Shown piece after piece: positions 20,814 through 29,641 of a DNA stretch of 34,824 nucleotides. The position numbers and the translations under genes were made by a program. Positions within the stretch are counted from its first letter, which is position 1; each line of letters starts with the position of its first letter. Source of the DNA: Myxococcales bacterium (GTDB taxonomy: Bacteria > Myxococcota_A > Polyangia > Polyangiales > Polyangiaceae); NCBI GenBank assembly GCA_021847645.1, contig JAJZQG010000074.1, positions 1-34,824 on the forward strand, given 5' to 3'. The notes beneath the pieces were generated by a model. The model made no database searches. It was not told the origin of the DNA and saw only the letters and a list, made by a program, of their open reading frames with translations.

Positions 20814-21647
20814 TCAGCGAGCGCCTTGGCGGACGCGCTGGCCGGGCAGGCTCGCCCAAGACAACACTTGCGGAACGGACACCGCGACGAGGTGAATCCA
20901 CACGCGCAGGTCGCTCATCGCGTGCAAGGCGAACAGCACCAGGAACAGGAGCGCAGCCGAGGAGCGGGGGCCTGCGACGCTCATGGGCACGAGATGACCG
21001 GCGCGACGCGAGGACCGTACGGCCAGGGACGCCCCGGCGCCGAGCACGGCCATGGCGGCCAGGGACGCATTGCCCAGGTCGCCGCGCAGGGTCCAACGGA
21101 ACAGTCCCCACCAGGTGGCGAGGATGAGCGCGTGGGCGGTGAGGGGTCCGAGCACCATGACCAGGGCGTGCTTCCAGGGCGTCTTCTGGTCGAGCGCGGC
21201 GCTGGCGCCGATGGCGAAGTATCCCCAGCCGAGAATGCCAATCACCGGTACACCCAGGTAGCCGGGCTCGGCCCATCCCCACAAGCCGGCACGCACGGCC
21301 ACGACCTCGACCAGCGAAGCGTCGAAGGCGACCACGGCGCCGACGATCAAAGGTGCAAGGCGCCCGGCCGATGGCCACAGCGAGGAGACGATGTCGCGCG
21401 CGGACAGGATGACCAGGGGCCAGATCAGGGGCACCAGGAGCGGGACCGAGCCGACGAAGATGCTCCATTGGGGCGCATACGCATAGAACCGGTACCATTG
21501 AATGCAGGACTGCTCGCCGACCCAGCCGGCAGCGGCGAGGACAACGTAGTCGACGAGCAGGGCCTTGGCGCCGCGGGTGCGCGCCATGGCCAGCAGCGTG
21601 ACGGCAATGACGACCGCGCACGCTGTTTCGAACGTGGATTGGGACAT
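20814..21647 (-). CDS. CruF/DUF422-like multi-pass membrane protein
   Basis: This 277-residue protein has about seven hydrophobic helices. Two regions recall the carotenoid biosynthesis family DUF422 (CruF-type hydratases). One is YRFYAYAP, followed by VGSVPLLVPLIWPL. The other is GLWGWAEPGYLGVPV followed by GILGW, where the family has an Asp-rich helix, then W...PG.YYGVP..N..GW. The match is by pattern only and the Asn is missing, so the function is unproven. It begins 23 bases after the stop of the barrel gene and is probably in one operon with it and the acyl-CoA synthetase. The alternative is an unrelated membrane protein family. Confidence 0.5.
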   Translation of the reverse strand: MSQSTFETACAVVIAVTLLAMARTRGAKALLVDYVVLAAAGWVGEQSCIQWYRFYAYAPQWSIFVGSVPLLVPLIWPLVILSARDIVSSLWPSAGRLAPLIVGAVVAFDASLVEVVAVRAGLWGWAEPGYLGVPVIGILGWGYFAIGASAALDQKTPWKHALVMVLGPLTAHALILATWWGLFRWTLRGDLGNASLAAMAVLGAGASLAVRSSRRAGHLVPMSVAGPRSSAALLFLVLFALHAMSDLRVWIHLVAVSVPQVLSWASLPGQRVRQGAR

Positions 21648-21670
21648 GAGAACGACAGGGCGCGGCGGGA

Positions 21671-22561
21671 TCAGAACACGGCGCCCAGCGACAGGCGAAG
21701 GAGCCAGTCGACCTTGGTCTCCAGGCCCGACGCGAACGAGCCGTAGATGTCGGTAGTGTTTTGATCACTGGTCCGCAGCACGCAATAGCCCTTGGGATTG
21801 GCAGCCGATTGCGCCTGGTCGCAGCGAGGATCCTTCTTGGCCGCGGTATCGACGAGCAGGCCGAAACCCGTGACGATGGTGAATCCGCCCCAGCGATGGT
21901 GGCTCGCGATCATGCCGCCGATGCGCGTCTCGGTGTGTTTGTGTTGGAGTACTCCGTCGAGGTTTTCGTCGTAGCCGGCGGGCGGCGAGTAGGGCGACTT
22001 GTAGGTCATCGCGTTGACCTCGAACAGCGGGCGCAGCACCGTGCCCGAATAGGCCGTGCCGTCGAGCCAGAAGCCGACGCTGGCGCCGACTCCACCTCCG
22101 GACTGCTCAACATCGCTGATTAGCGACTTGGTGGCGAGCATCGGGGTGACTTCGATCGACAGCCACTTGATAGGTGCGTACTCGAGCTCGAGGGCGGGTC
22201 GCCCCTGCAGGATCCACATCAGTGGATCGAAGCGAATGGAGTACTGATCGAAGCTCGGCTCAGGCGGAGGCGGGGGCGGGGGCGGGCCACCTCCGTAGCC
22301 GCCGGGCTGCTGATAGCCGCCGGGCTGCTGATAGCCGCCGGGCTGCTGATAGCCGCCGGGCTGGCCGTATCCGGGAGGCGGCTGGCCGTAGCCGTAAGCG
22401 GGTTGGGGCTGTGCATAGCCGGGCTGCGGCTGGGCGTAACCCGGAGGCGGTTGGCCGTAGCCCTGGCCGGGCGGGTATTGCGCAGCGGCCGAAGAACCAA
22501 GCGAAAGCAGCAGCGCTCCGCCCATGGCGCCCATTGCGATAGGGGAAATCAAGGTGCGCAT
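21671..22561 (-). CDS. Outer-membrane beta-barrel protein with Gln/Pro/Gly/Tyr-rich N-terminus
   Basis: This 296-residue protein has a signal peptide (about 1-27, ending AAA). Residues 28-90 are a low-complexity region of GYAQPQP and GYQQPG repeats, followed by a run of eight prolines. The remaining 190 residues have alternating hydrophobic/aromatic strands and a C-terminal Phe, which fits a small outer-membrane barrel. No enzyme motif is seen. It sits 17 bases downstream of the acyl-CoA synthetase stop and 23 bases upstream of the CruF-like gene. Confidence 0.7.
   Translation of the reverse strand: MRTLISPIAMGAMGGALLLSLGSSAAAQYPPGQGYGQPPPGYAQPQPGYAQPQPAYGYGQPPPGYGQPGGYQQPGGYQQPGGYQQPGGYGGGPPPPPPPPEPSFDQYSIRFDPLMWILQGRPALELEYAPIKWLSIEVTPMLATKSLISDVEQSGGGVGASVGFWLDGTAYSGTVLRPLFEVNAMTYKSPYSPPAGYDENLDGVLQHKHTETRIGGMIASHHRWGGFTIVTGFGLLVDTAAKKDPRCDQAQSAANPKGYCVLRTSDQNTTDIYGSFASGLETKVDWLLRLSLGAVF
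22296..22362 (-). repeat. 18-bp tandem coding repeats (GYQQPG)
   Basis: Three perfect 18-bp units (22296-22349) and a partial fourth encode repeated GYQQPG in the low-complexity part of the barrel protein. The DNA identity suggests slippage expansion. Confidence 0.9.
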
Positions 22562-22578
22562 AGCTTGGGAGCATACGG

Positions 22579-24342
22579 TCAGAGTGCGGTGGGCGCCAGC
22601 GGATCCGACGCGGTGCGCATGCGCTCGCGAAGCTCGTTCTTGAGCACCTTGCCCGTAGGGTTGCGTGGCAGCGAATCGACCACGACGTATTCGCGAGGAC
22701 GTTTGGGACCGGCAAGCAGCTTGCGACAGTGATCGGTCACGGCCTGCGCGAAGCGCGCGTCACCGTGCGTGCGCGGCGCGACGAACGCCACGACACGCTC
22801 GCCCCATTCTTCGTCGGGCACACCGATGACCGCGGCTTCGGCCACCGCCGGGTGCGATTCGATCGCGGCCTCGACCTCGGCCGGGTACACGTTGACGCCG
22901 CCCGAGATGATCATGTCGCGTTTGCGCCCGGCCAGATGGTAGCAGCCGAGCTGATCGAGCCAGCCCAGGTCGCCCACCGAGAACATGTCCTGGCGCTGCG
23001 CCGCCCGGGTGGCGGCCGCGTCGTCGTGATAGCCCGCGACCATCATGGGCCCGCGGATGAACACCTCGCCGACCTCGCCACGGGGAACCTCCCGGCCGTT
23101 GTCGTCGAGCAGGTGAATCTCGTTGTTGGCAATGAGCCGTCCGATGGTGCCGGGCGAGGCGCGCAGGTCCTGGGGGGAGGCGACCGTGTTGAGCCCGGTC
23201 TCGGTGGCGCCGTAGAAGTTGTAGAGAACATCGCCGAACACGTCCATGACACGTGCGGCCAGAGCCGCGGACAGCGGAGCCCCGGCGGTCATGATCGCGC
23301 GCAGCGATCGCGTGTCGTACTGCCAGATGCGCTCCTGGCCGAGCTGCAGGACGCGATGCAGCAGCGTGGGCACCACGGCGGTCTGCGTGATGCGGTGACG
23401 CTCCACGGCCTCGAGGAATCCCTCGGGCGAGAAGCCGTCGAGCAGCACGACGGTGGCGCCCACCAGATGGCTGAAGCTGGTGAAGGCGAACGCGGTCGAG
23501 TGGTAGAACGGCAGCACGGCCAGGTGCACGTCGTCGGAGCGAAGGGGCGAGGACGCAATGATCGACAGGGTGCCGAGGACCACGTCGCGAGGGAACTTGC
23601 GCACGGCGCCCTTGGGCTTTCCGGTGGTCCCCGACGTGTAGATGATGACGGCGGCCTCCTCGCCCGGCTCGATCACGCTGGGCGAGGCGTCGCGAAGCAG
23701 ACTGTCGTACGTGTCGAAGCCGTCGACCTTGGCGCCGACGCAAAAGACGTTGTCGCGGGGCAGGGCAGGGCAGGCGGGCAGCGCGGCGCGGACGACGTCG
23801 GCGAGGTCGCGATCGAAGAACAGGGCGCGGGCGCCGCTGTTGTTGACGAGGTACTCGAGCTCGGCGGGGGTGGAGCGCCAGGAGATGCTGACGCCGGCAG
23901 CGCCGATGCGGCTCATGGCGGGCTGCAGAGCGATGAACTCGGGGCGGTTCTTGAGCATGAAGATCGCCCGGTCGCCGCGTTGGAAGCCGTGAGCGCGAAG
24001 GCCCCAGCCCACGCGGTCGATCTCGCGGTCGAGGCGTCCGAAGCTCACGACGCGCTCGCCGGCGATGATGGCGGGCTTGTCGGGCTGGGTGAGGGCCTGC
24101 AGGCGGTAGAGCAGCGAGGGGTTGGCGCGGTTGTGAAGGATGCCGGACAGCAGCTCACGGGCGGCCCCGGTCGAGACGTGCTCGAGCATGCCGGTCTGCC
24201 AGCCGACGCGGGCGAGAAGCGAGGCGAGCGTGGCGACGCGGCGGGCGTCTTGCGGTGCGGATCGGGCGCGGTCCCGGGCACGACGCGCGGTGGTGAGGAG
24301 GCGGGAGGGTGCGAGCACGCGCCAAGCATAGCCACGCGCCAC
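22579..24342 (-). CDS. AMP-dependent acyl-CoA synthetase/ligase
   Basis: This 587-residue member of the ANL superfamily activates a carboxylic acid as an acyl-adenylate and transfers it to CoA (or another thiol). The motifs, in order, are YTSGTTGKPKG (P-loop, A3), NFYGATETG (A5), GDLGWLDQLGCYHLAGRKRDMI (A7-A8) and PRNPTGKVLK with the catalytic Lys (A10). An N-terminal stretch of about 60 residues precedes the ligase fold. The acid cannot be named from sequence; layout and length fit long-chain fatty acyl-CoA synthetases. The start is uncertain: GTG 24342 leaves 25 bases to the divergent PilZ gene, and GTG 24318 is an alternative. It is the first gene of a four-gene minus-strand run. Confidence 0.9.
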   Translation of the reverse strand: MARGYAWRVLAPSRLLTTARRARDRARSAPQDARRVATLASLLARVGWQTGMLEHVSTGAARELLSGILHNRANPSLLYRLQALTQPDKPAIIAGERVVSFGRLDREIDRVGWGLRAHGFQRGDRAIFMLKNRPEFIALQPAMSRIGAAGVSISWRSTPAELEYLVNNSGARALFFDRDLADVVRAALPACPALPRDNVFCVGAKVDGFDTYDSLLRDASPSVIEPGEEAAVIIYTSGTTGKPKGAVRKFPRDVVLGTLSIIASSPLRSDDVHLAVLPFYHSTAFAFTSFSHLVGATVVLLDGFSPEGFLEAVERHRITQTAVVPTLLHRVLQLGQERIWQYDTRSLRAIMTAGAPLSAALAARVMDVFGDVLYNFYGATETGLNTVASPQDLRASPGTIGRLIANNEIHLLDDNGREVPRGEVGEVFIRGPMMVAGYHDDAAATRAAQRQDMFSVGDLGWLDQLGCYHLAGRKRDMIISGGVNVYPAEVEAAIESHPAVAEAAVIGVPDEEWGERVVAFVAPRTHGDARFAQAVTDHCRKLLAGPKRPREYVVVDSLPRNPTGKVLKNELRERMRTASDPLAPTAL

Positions 24343-24367
24343 CCAATGGCGCTACGCTGTCCGCGCA

Positions 24368-24781
24368 ATGAGCGCTTCCGACACCGACGCCGACCGACGG
24401 CACGAGCAACGCACCCCGATTGAGCTGCGTGTCGAATACAAGCGCGTGAACATGTTCTTCGCGGACTACACGCGCAACATCTCGAAGGGAGGGACGTTCA
24501 TCGCGACCCGCCACCCGCTCGAGCTGCACACCGAGTTCAAGTTCTCGCTCGTGGTGCCCGCCTTCGACGAGCCGCTGGTGCTCACCGGCCGCGTGGTGTG
24601 GCGGGTGATGCCCGACGATGCCACCGAGGAGCGGCCCGCGGGCATGGGCATCGAATTCCAGTACGCGAACGACGGCGAGCGAGCCAAGATCCACGAGATG
24701 GTCCAGCACGCGATGACCGAGGAGCTCGGGGCGGACATCACGGCAATGCTGCTCAGCCGCAACGAAGACCCCAAATCCTAG
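24368..24781 (+). CDS. PilZ-domain protein, probable cyclic di-GMP receptor
   Basis: This 137-residue protein is almost entirely one PilZ domain of the myxobacterial type (TIGR02266). Both nucleotide-binding motifs are intact: RxxxR at residues 11-15 (RHEQR) and NxSxxG in NISKGG (37-42). Unlike the PilZ protein at 4254-5591, this one is therefore a credible cyclic di-GMP binder. Its stop codon shares its last base with the GTG start of the next gene (TAGTG), which implies translational coupling to the large membrane protein. Confidence 0.9.
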   Translation: MSASDTDADRRHEQRTPIELRVEYKRVNMFFADYTRNISKGGTFIATRHPLELHTEFKFSLVVPAFDEPLVLTGRVVWRVMPDDATEERPAGMGIEFQYANDGERAKIHEMVQHAMTEELGADITAMLLSRNEDPKS

Positions 24782-26586
24782 TGGCGCTTCCGCAACGCAT
24801 CCTGCGACTGGTCGACGAGGCGATGCGCCTGGCGGCGATCGTGCTGCCGACGATCATGGCGCTGGGACGCGTGAGCGTGGCCCCGACATGGCGGTCGGAT
24901 CTGCCGGTGCTGCGCGGGTTGGGGCTAGTGCCGGTGGGCGGGCCGTCGACGCTCAGCGCGATCGCGATGCAGCTCGCGGGGCTGATGCCCCTTGGCCCGT
25001 TGAGCTTTCGCATGGCGGTGGCGTCCGCGCTGGCGCTGTCGGCCTGCGCCTGGCTCATCCATTCGCTGGCGCGACGCGTGCTGGACGCGCACGTGCCGGG
25101 CTGGTTCCTCAACGGCCCGCTGGCGTCGATCGCGGCGCTGACCGCGGCCCTGGGCCCGGCGATGCAGGGCGAAGCGACCGTGGGCGGAGGCGGCACCATC
25201 GAGCTGGCGGCCTCGCTGCTCGTGCTGCACGCCTGGCTGCGCGAGGACGAGGTGAGGGTGCGTCGGTGGACCACGAGCGCGCTGCTGCTCGGCGCGCTGG
25301 TCTCGGAGAGCTTCGTGGCGGCGGGCGCCGTGCTCGCCGCGTTGGTGGTCTCGGCGGTCATCAAGCGCGAATGGCTCAAGGGGCGCGAGGCGATCTATCC
25401 GGCCGTGGCGCTGGTCCTGGGGGCCGGCCTGTGCATTCTGCCCTGGGTGCTTCGGCCGATCGCACCGCACGCATGGTTGCGGCTCGGATGGAGCATGACC
25501 TCAGGCGGGCTGGTCGCGATCGATTCCGAGGCCGTGCGAACGACCGCGCTGGCCGCGTGGCGCAACGAGGTCGGCGTGATCTCGCTGGGCATCGCGGTCC
25601 TGGGCCTCGCGGTGGGTCTGCTGCGCAAGCGCACCCGGGCGCTGATGGCCCCGATGGCCGTGTTCATCGCGGCCGACGCGATCTTCCCTGCCACGTCGGG
25701 TGCCGTGCTCGCGACCGATCCGCGGGTGGCGCTGCGCATGCTGGCGATCAGCGCGGTGGCGGTGTGCGTGGCGCTGGGCGTGCAGGCGGTCGCGGCGACC
25801 TTGCAGGACATGGCCTTGCCGATGGCGAAGGCGGCTGCCGTGCTGTTGGTGATGTTCAACCTCACGCTGGTGGCGATGGCCTCGGAGCAGGCCGCGTTCA
25901 CGGTGGACCGCAGCGAGATGCGCGGTGCGAGCGCGTGGTCCGACGAAGGGATCGAGGGGCTCGACCCGAACGCGGTGGTGCTGGCGAGATCGCACGCGAT
26001 CGTGTGGCGCGTGCTGGGACAGCGGCTGCTGTCGGGCATGCGGCCGGACGTGGTGCTGGTGCCGTTCCCGCTGGTCACGCGAGGCTCGGTGGCCGGCCAG
26101 GTGCTGGAGGCCGAGCCGAATGCCGGGCTGCTGTTGCGCGACATGGCGATCGAGGGTGCCCCGGGCGAGCACGCGGTCTCCCGGCTGGCGGACCGACGTC
26201 CGGTGTACGTGGAGCTCGATCCGCGCTGGGACGCGCGGGTCGCCGAGCACCTGGCGCCCGAGGCGTTGTGGCTGCGGCTCTATCCCCAGCCCCTGGGCAG
26301 GTCCGACCGCAAGCTGTCGATGGCGGCTTCGGCCGCGTCGTTCGCGAAGGTGCTGGCCGCGGCGCGAGCGTCGGATCCACCCGACAAGGCCACGATCGCG
26401 GTGATCATGTCGATGCTGCGCGAGCAGGTGGTGGCCTGCGGGCTGGCGCGGGACAAGGAGGCGATGAAGGAGGTCCTCGCGCGCATGGACACGATCAACC
26501 CCGACGATCTGTTCGTGCGCGCGGTCAAGCTGCGGCTCGACCATGCCCAGGGCTCGGAGGTCGACGTGAGCGGGCTGCTGCACTGA
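24781..26586 (+). CDS. Large multi-pass membrane protein, GT-C glycosyltransferase-like (DUF2723-like)
   Basis: This 601-residue protein has about ten hydrophobic helices in residues 10-390 and a soluble Ala-rich C-terminal domain of about 210 residues. The N-terminal pattern (WRSDLPVLRGLG, PLGPLSFRMAVASALA) is like that of DUF2723/TMEM260-type GT-C proteins, which transfer sugars from lipid carriers. The usual first-loop acidic motif is reduced to a single Asp in RSDLP, so the family call is tentative. I chose GTG 24781 because it overlaps the PilZ stop by one base. The frame stays open upstream only as a shadow of that gene. Coupling to a PilZ protein suggests control by cyclic di-GMP. Confidence 0.6.
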   Translation: MALPQRILRLVDEAMRLAAIVLPTIMALGRVSVAPTWRSDLPVLRGLGLVPVGGPSTLSAIAMQLAGLMPLGPLSFRMAVASALALSACAWLIHSLARRVLDAHVPGWFLNGPLASIAALTAALGPAMQGEATVGGGGTIELAASLLVLHAWLREDEVRVRRWTTSALLLGALVSESFVAAGAVLAALVVSAVIKREWLKGREAIYPAVALVLGAGLCILPWVLRPIAPHAWLRLGWSMTSGGLVAIDSEAVRTTALAAWRNEVGVISLGIAVLGLAVGLLRKRTRALMAPMAVFIAADAIFPATSGAVLATDPRVALRMLAISAVAVCVALGVQAVAATLQDMALPMAKAAAVLLVMFNLTLVAMASEQAAFTVDRSEMRGASAWSDEGIEGLDPNAVVLARSHAIVWRVLGQRLLSGMRPDVVLVPFPLVTRGSVAGQVLEAEPNAGLLLRDMAIEGAPGEHAVSRLADRRPVYVELDPRWDARVAEHLAPEALWLRLYPQPLGRSDRKLSMAASAASFAKVLAAARASDPPDKATIAVIMSMLREQVVACGLARDKEAMKEVLARMDTINPDDLFVRAVKLRLDHAQGSEVDVSGLLH

Positions 26587-26686
26587 CGCACGGGCAGCCA
26601 AGATTCACTACATCCAGGCCGCGCTCCGTGCCATGCTGCCTGAGTAGCCGGGCACGCGCGGCCCGACGCCCCCTTGCAGGTCCACC

Positions 26687-27148
26687 ATGCTCGAGCCCAG
26701 CCCGGTTGCCGATCCCCACGTCTCCACCACCGTCGTGCGCGTTCCCTTCTACGACACCGACGCGATGGGCGTGGTGCATCACGCCAACTACCTTCGCTAC
26801 TTCGAGAACGCCCGCGTGGACTGGTTTCGCAAGCGCGGCGTGCTCTACGGCTCCGGCCTGGGCGACAACATCCACTTGGCTGCGGTCGAGTCCCACGTGA
26901 AGTACCGCAGCGCGGCGCGCTTCGACGATCTGCTCGTGGTGCAGGTGCGCCTGGCCGACCTGCAGCGCATCTCGATGAAGTTCTCCTACACGATCGCCAA
27001 CCAGGCCGACGGACGCATCGTGGCCGAGGGCGACACGCTGCATGCGTGCGTTAGCGACGAGTTCCGGCTCAAGCGCATACCGGTGCCGGTCCGCGAGGCG
27101 TTGATGAGCCCCGAGCACGGGGCCTCGCTGCGGCTCGAGCCCAAGTAG
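26687..27148 (+). CDS. YbgC/4HBT-family acyl-CoA thioesterase
   Basis: This 153-residue hot-dog-fold protein carries the family signature FYDTDAMGVVHHANYLRYFE (residues 21-40) with the catalytic Asp at 25. Family members hydrolyse acyl-CoA thioesters. YbgC itself is linked to the Tol-Pal envelope system, but no tol or pal gene is nearby here. The kinase gene starts eight bases after the stop, so the two are probably co-transcribed. A 100-base gap separates it from the upstream membrane protein. Confidence 0.9.
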   Translation: MLEPSPVADPHVSTTVVRVPFYDTDAMGVVHHANYLRYFENARVDWFRKRGVLYGSGLGDNIHLAAVESHVKYRSAARFDDLLVVQVRLADLQRISMKFSYTIANQADGRIVAEGDTLHACVSDEFRLKRIPVPVREALMSPEHGASLRLEPK

Positions 27149-27156
27149 GCCAGCGC

Positions 27157-28404
27157 ATGCGAGGTGACGATCCGCTCGCCCTGGTGGGGCAGGTCCTGGA
27201 CGGGACCTACCGGATCGACGCGCTCGTGGGCGAAGGGGGATTCGGGGTCGTCTACAAGGCATTCCACCTGCGGTTCGAGGAGCCCGTGGCGGTCAAGTGC
27301 CTCAAGATTCCCGGGTCGTTTGCGCCCGAGACCCGCGAGGCATTCCTGCGCAAGTTCCGCGAGGAGGGCAAGCTGCTGTTCCAGCTGTCCCAGGGGACGC
27401 TCGGTATCGTGCGGTCGATCGCCCTGGGCGATGTGACCACGCCCAGCGGCGTGTGGGCGCCCTACGTGGTCCTCGAATGGCTGGAGGGAACGCCGCTGTC
27501 GGCCATCATGCATGACCGTCGTCGTCGCGGGATGCCGGGGCGGCCGCTGTCGGAGGTGATGCAGTGGCTCGACCCGCCGGCGAAGGCGTTGGCGTATGCG
27601 CACGAGAAGCGCGTGGCGCATCGCGATATCAAGCCGGCGAACCTGTTTGCGATGCGCGGGGCGATGCCCGGCGAGGTGCCCCAGCTCAAGCTGCTGGACT
27701 TCGGCATCGCGAAGGTGATGGAGGAGGGCTCCGACGCATTCCGCAAGGCACGGACCCAGGCCGGGTTCAGCTCCTTTACGCCGCACTACGCGGCGCCCGA
27801 GCAGTTCGACCCGTCTATCGGCCCCACGGGCCCGTGGAGCGACGTCTACTCGTTTGCGCTGATGGCGGTCGAGATGCTGACGGACCGGTCGGCGGTGGAC
27901 GGCGAGGATGCTATCAAGCTGATGAGCGCGGCGCTCAACAAGGCAGTGCGCCCGACGCCGCGGGCGCGCGGTGCGCAAGTATCCGACGCTGTGGAGCAGG
28001 TATTCGCGCGGGCGCTGAGCGTGGACCCGGCGGTGCGCCATGCAGACTTGAGGCTGTTTTGGGAGGCGCTCAGGCAGGCGGCGGGAGCCGGGGAAAAGAG
28101 CGTGGTGACTGCCGTGCAGCCGCCGGCCGGTGGATACACGCCACCGTATCCACTGCCGCAAAGTGTGTATCCGCCGCCGCAGACGTATCCGCAACAGGGT
28201 TACGGCGGACCAGGCATGCCGATGCAGCCGTATCCTACGCCGTATACGGTGTCGCCCTATCCGCCCGTTGGGCCGCCCGCGCCGGCACGGTCGGGCGGCA
28301 GCAGGACATGGCTGTGGGTGTCCCTGGGGTTCGTGATCGGCCTGGCGATCATGCTGGCGCTCGGGTTTCTGACGTGCACGACGTGCGTGTGCGTGAATAT
28401 GTAG
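27157..28404 (+). CDS. Hanks-type serine/threonine protein kinase with C-terminal membrane anchor
   Basis: This 415-residue protein has a kinase domain at about residues 18-290 with all key motifs. These are the glycine loop GEGGFGVVY (25-33), K47 in VAVKCL, HRDIKPAN (155-162), DFG (181-183) and APE (213-215). It should therefore be active. Residues about 305-380 are a Pro/Tyr/Gln-rich linker. A transmembrane helix (about 385-408) is followed by a short tail, CTTCVCVNM. There is no extracellular sensor such as PASTA repeats; only a few residues would lie outside. The FHA-domain protein in this window is a possible reader of its phosphorylation. It ends four bases before the convergent norR-like stop. 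Confidence 0.93.
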   Translation: MRGDDPLALVGQVLDGTYRIDALVGEGGFGVVYKAFHLRFEEPVAVKCLKIPGSFAPETREAFLRKFREEGKLLFQLSQGTLGIVRSIALGDVTTPSGVWAPYVVLEWLEGTPLSAIMHDRRRRGMPGRPLSEVMQWLDPPAKALAYAHEKRVAHRDIKPANLFAMRGAMPGEVPQLKLLDFGIAKVMEEGSDAFRKARTQAGFSSFTPHYAAPEQFDPSIGPTGPWSDVYSFALMAVEMLTDRSAVDGEDAIKLMSAALNKAVRPTPRARGAQVSDAVEQVFARALSVDPAVRHADLRLFWEALRQAAGAGEKSVVTAVQPPAGGYTPPYPLPQSVYPPPQTYPQQGYGGPGMPMQPYPTPYTVSPYPPVGPPAPARSGGSRTWLWVSLGFVIGLAIMLALGFLTCTTCVCVNM

Positions 28405-28408
28405 CCCT

Positions 28409-29641
28409 TCACCTGCCGTCCTCCCGCAATCCCAGCCGCGCAGCCAGATGGTGCAGATTCGACCGGTGCATGCCCAGCGCCCGCGCCGCTGCTGCCCAGT
28501 TGCCCTGGTGCTGATCCACCGCCTGCCGGATGAGCGTGCGCTGGTAATCGTCGACCGCCTCGCGCAGCGGGCGAATCGGCGCGGGCACCGTGGCCGGGGC
28601 CTGCGGCTGCGCGCGGGGGGCGGCGGGTAGTGAGAACTCCGCCCCCAGCAGCGACGCGGGCACCACGACCGGCGCGCCGGGCTCCACGGTGGACGCCGCG
28701 CGCAGCACCAGGCGCGACATCACGTTCTCCAGCTCTCGCACGTTGCCCGGCCAGGGATAGGTTTTGAGCGCTTCGAGCGTATCCTGCGTAACACGCACCG
28801 GGCCCAGGCCGAGCCTGCGACGCATTCGCTCGCAGAAGTGGCCCACGAGCAGCGGAATGTCCTCGGGCCGCTCCCGCAGGCTCGGCACGCGCAGCGGATA
28901 GACATTCAGACGATGGAACAGGTCCGCCCGGAACCTGCCGCTCTCTACCTCTTTGACGAGATCCCGGTTGGTGGCCGCGACCACGCGAACGTCCACGCGA
29001 AGGATCCTGTCCGAGCCGATGCGCTGGATTTCGCCTTCCTGCAGCGCGCGCAACAGCTTGGGCTGCAGGGACAGGGGAAGCTCGCCAATCTCGTCCAGGA
29101 ACAGCGTGCCCCGATCGGCCACCTCGAACTTGCCGTGCCGATCCGCGCTCGCGCCGGTGAAGGAGCCTTTGATGTGGCCGAACAGCTCGCTGTCGGCCAG
29201 CGATTCGGGCAGAGCCGCGCAATTCACATACACCAGCGGCTCGTCCTTCCGACGTGACCCGGCGTGGACCGCATGCGCCACCAGCTCCTTGCCCACACCC
29301 GTCTCGCCCTGGATGAGCACGCTGAAGTCCGAGGGCGCGATGAGCCCGATTTCCACCCGAAGACGACGCGTCGGGGCGCTATCGCCGATGAGCTCGCCGC
29401 CCTGGCGCGTGCGCACGTCGTCCATCAGGTCCCGCGCGATCAGGCCCTGGCGCGACGCGCTGCGCTCCAGCGCCTCGATCAGATCGCCCGTTCGCATCGC
29501 GGCCCCGGCGATCGCGCCCAGCGCGCCCAGCAGCCGCTGATCAAGCCCGTCGAACGCATTGGGCGCCAGCGCATCCGCGGTCAACGCGCCGATCAGCTGG
29601 TTCTCGACGATCAGCGGACAGCCGAGACACGCATGTACGTC
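28409..29641 (-). pseudogene. norR: NorR-like sigma-54 activator, 5'-truncated (GAF domain incomplete)
   Basis: The recognisable part is about 410 residues. It begins inside the GAF domain (DVHACLGCPL, where E. coli NorR has KVHACVGLPL at about residue 110). It then runs through the complete AAA+ domain to a Fis-type helix-turn-helix (AARALGMHRSNLHHLAARLGL). AAA+ motifs are GETGVGKE (Walker A), GSFTGA (sigma-54 contact loop) and GTLFLDEIGE (Walker B). NorR senses nitric oxide through a GAF-domain iron and activates nitric oxide detoxification genes. The first 100 or so residues of the family are missing. The frame stays open further upstream, but only antisense to the hemerythrin gene. The nearest good internal ATG is 29497, which would remove the GAF domain entirely. 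It may be a deletion product or an assembly join. Confidence 0.75.

Noticed and set aside
22296..22362. 18-bp repeats as a possible regulatory iteron array
   Set aside because: They are in frame and encode GYQQPG in a low-complexity protein region.
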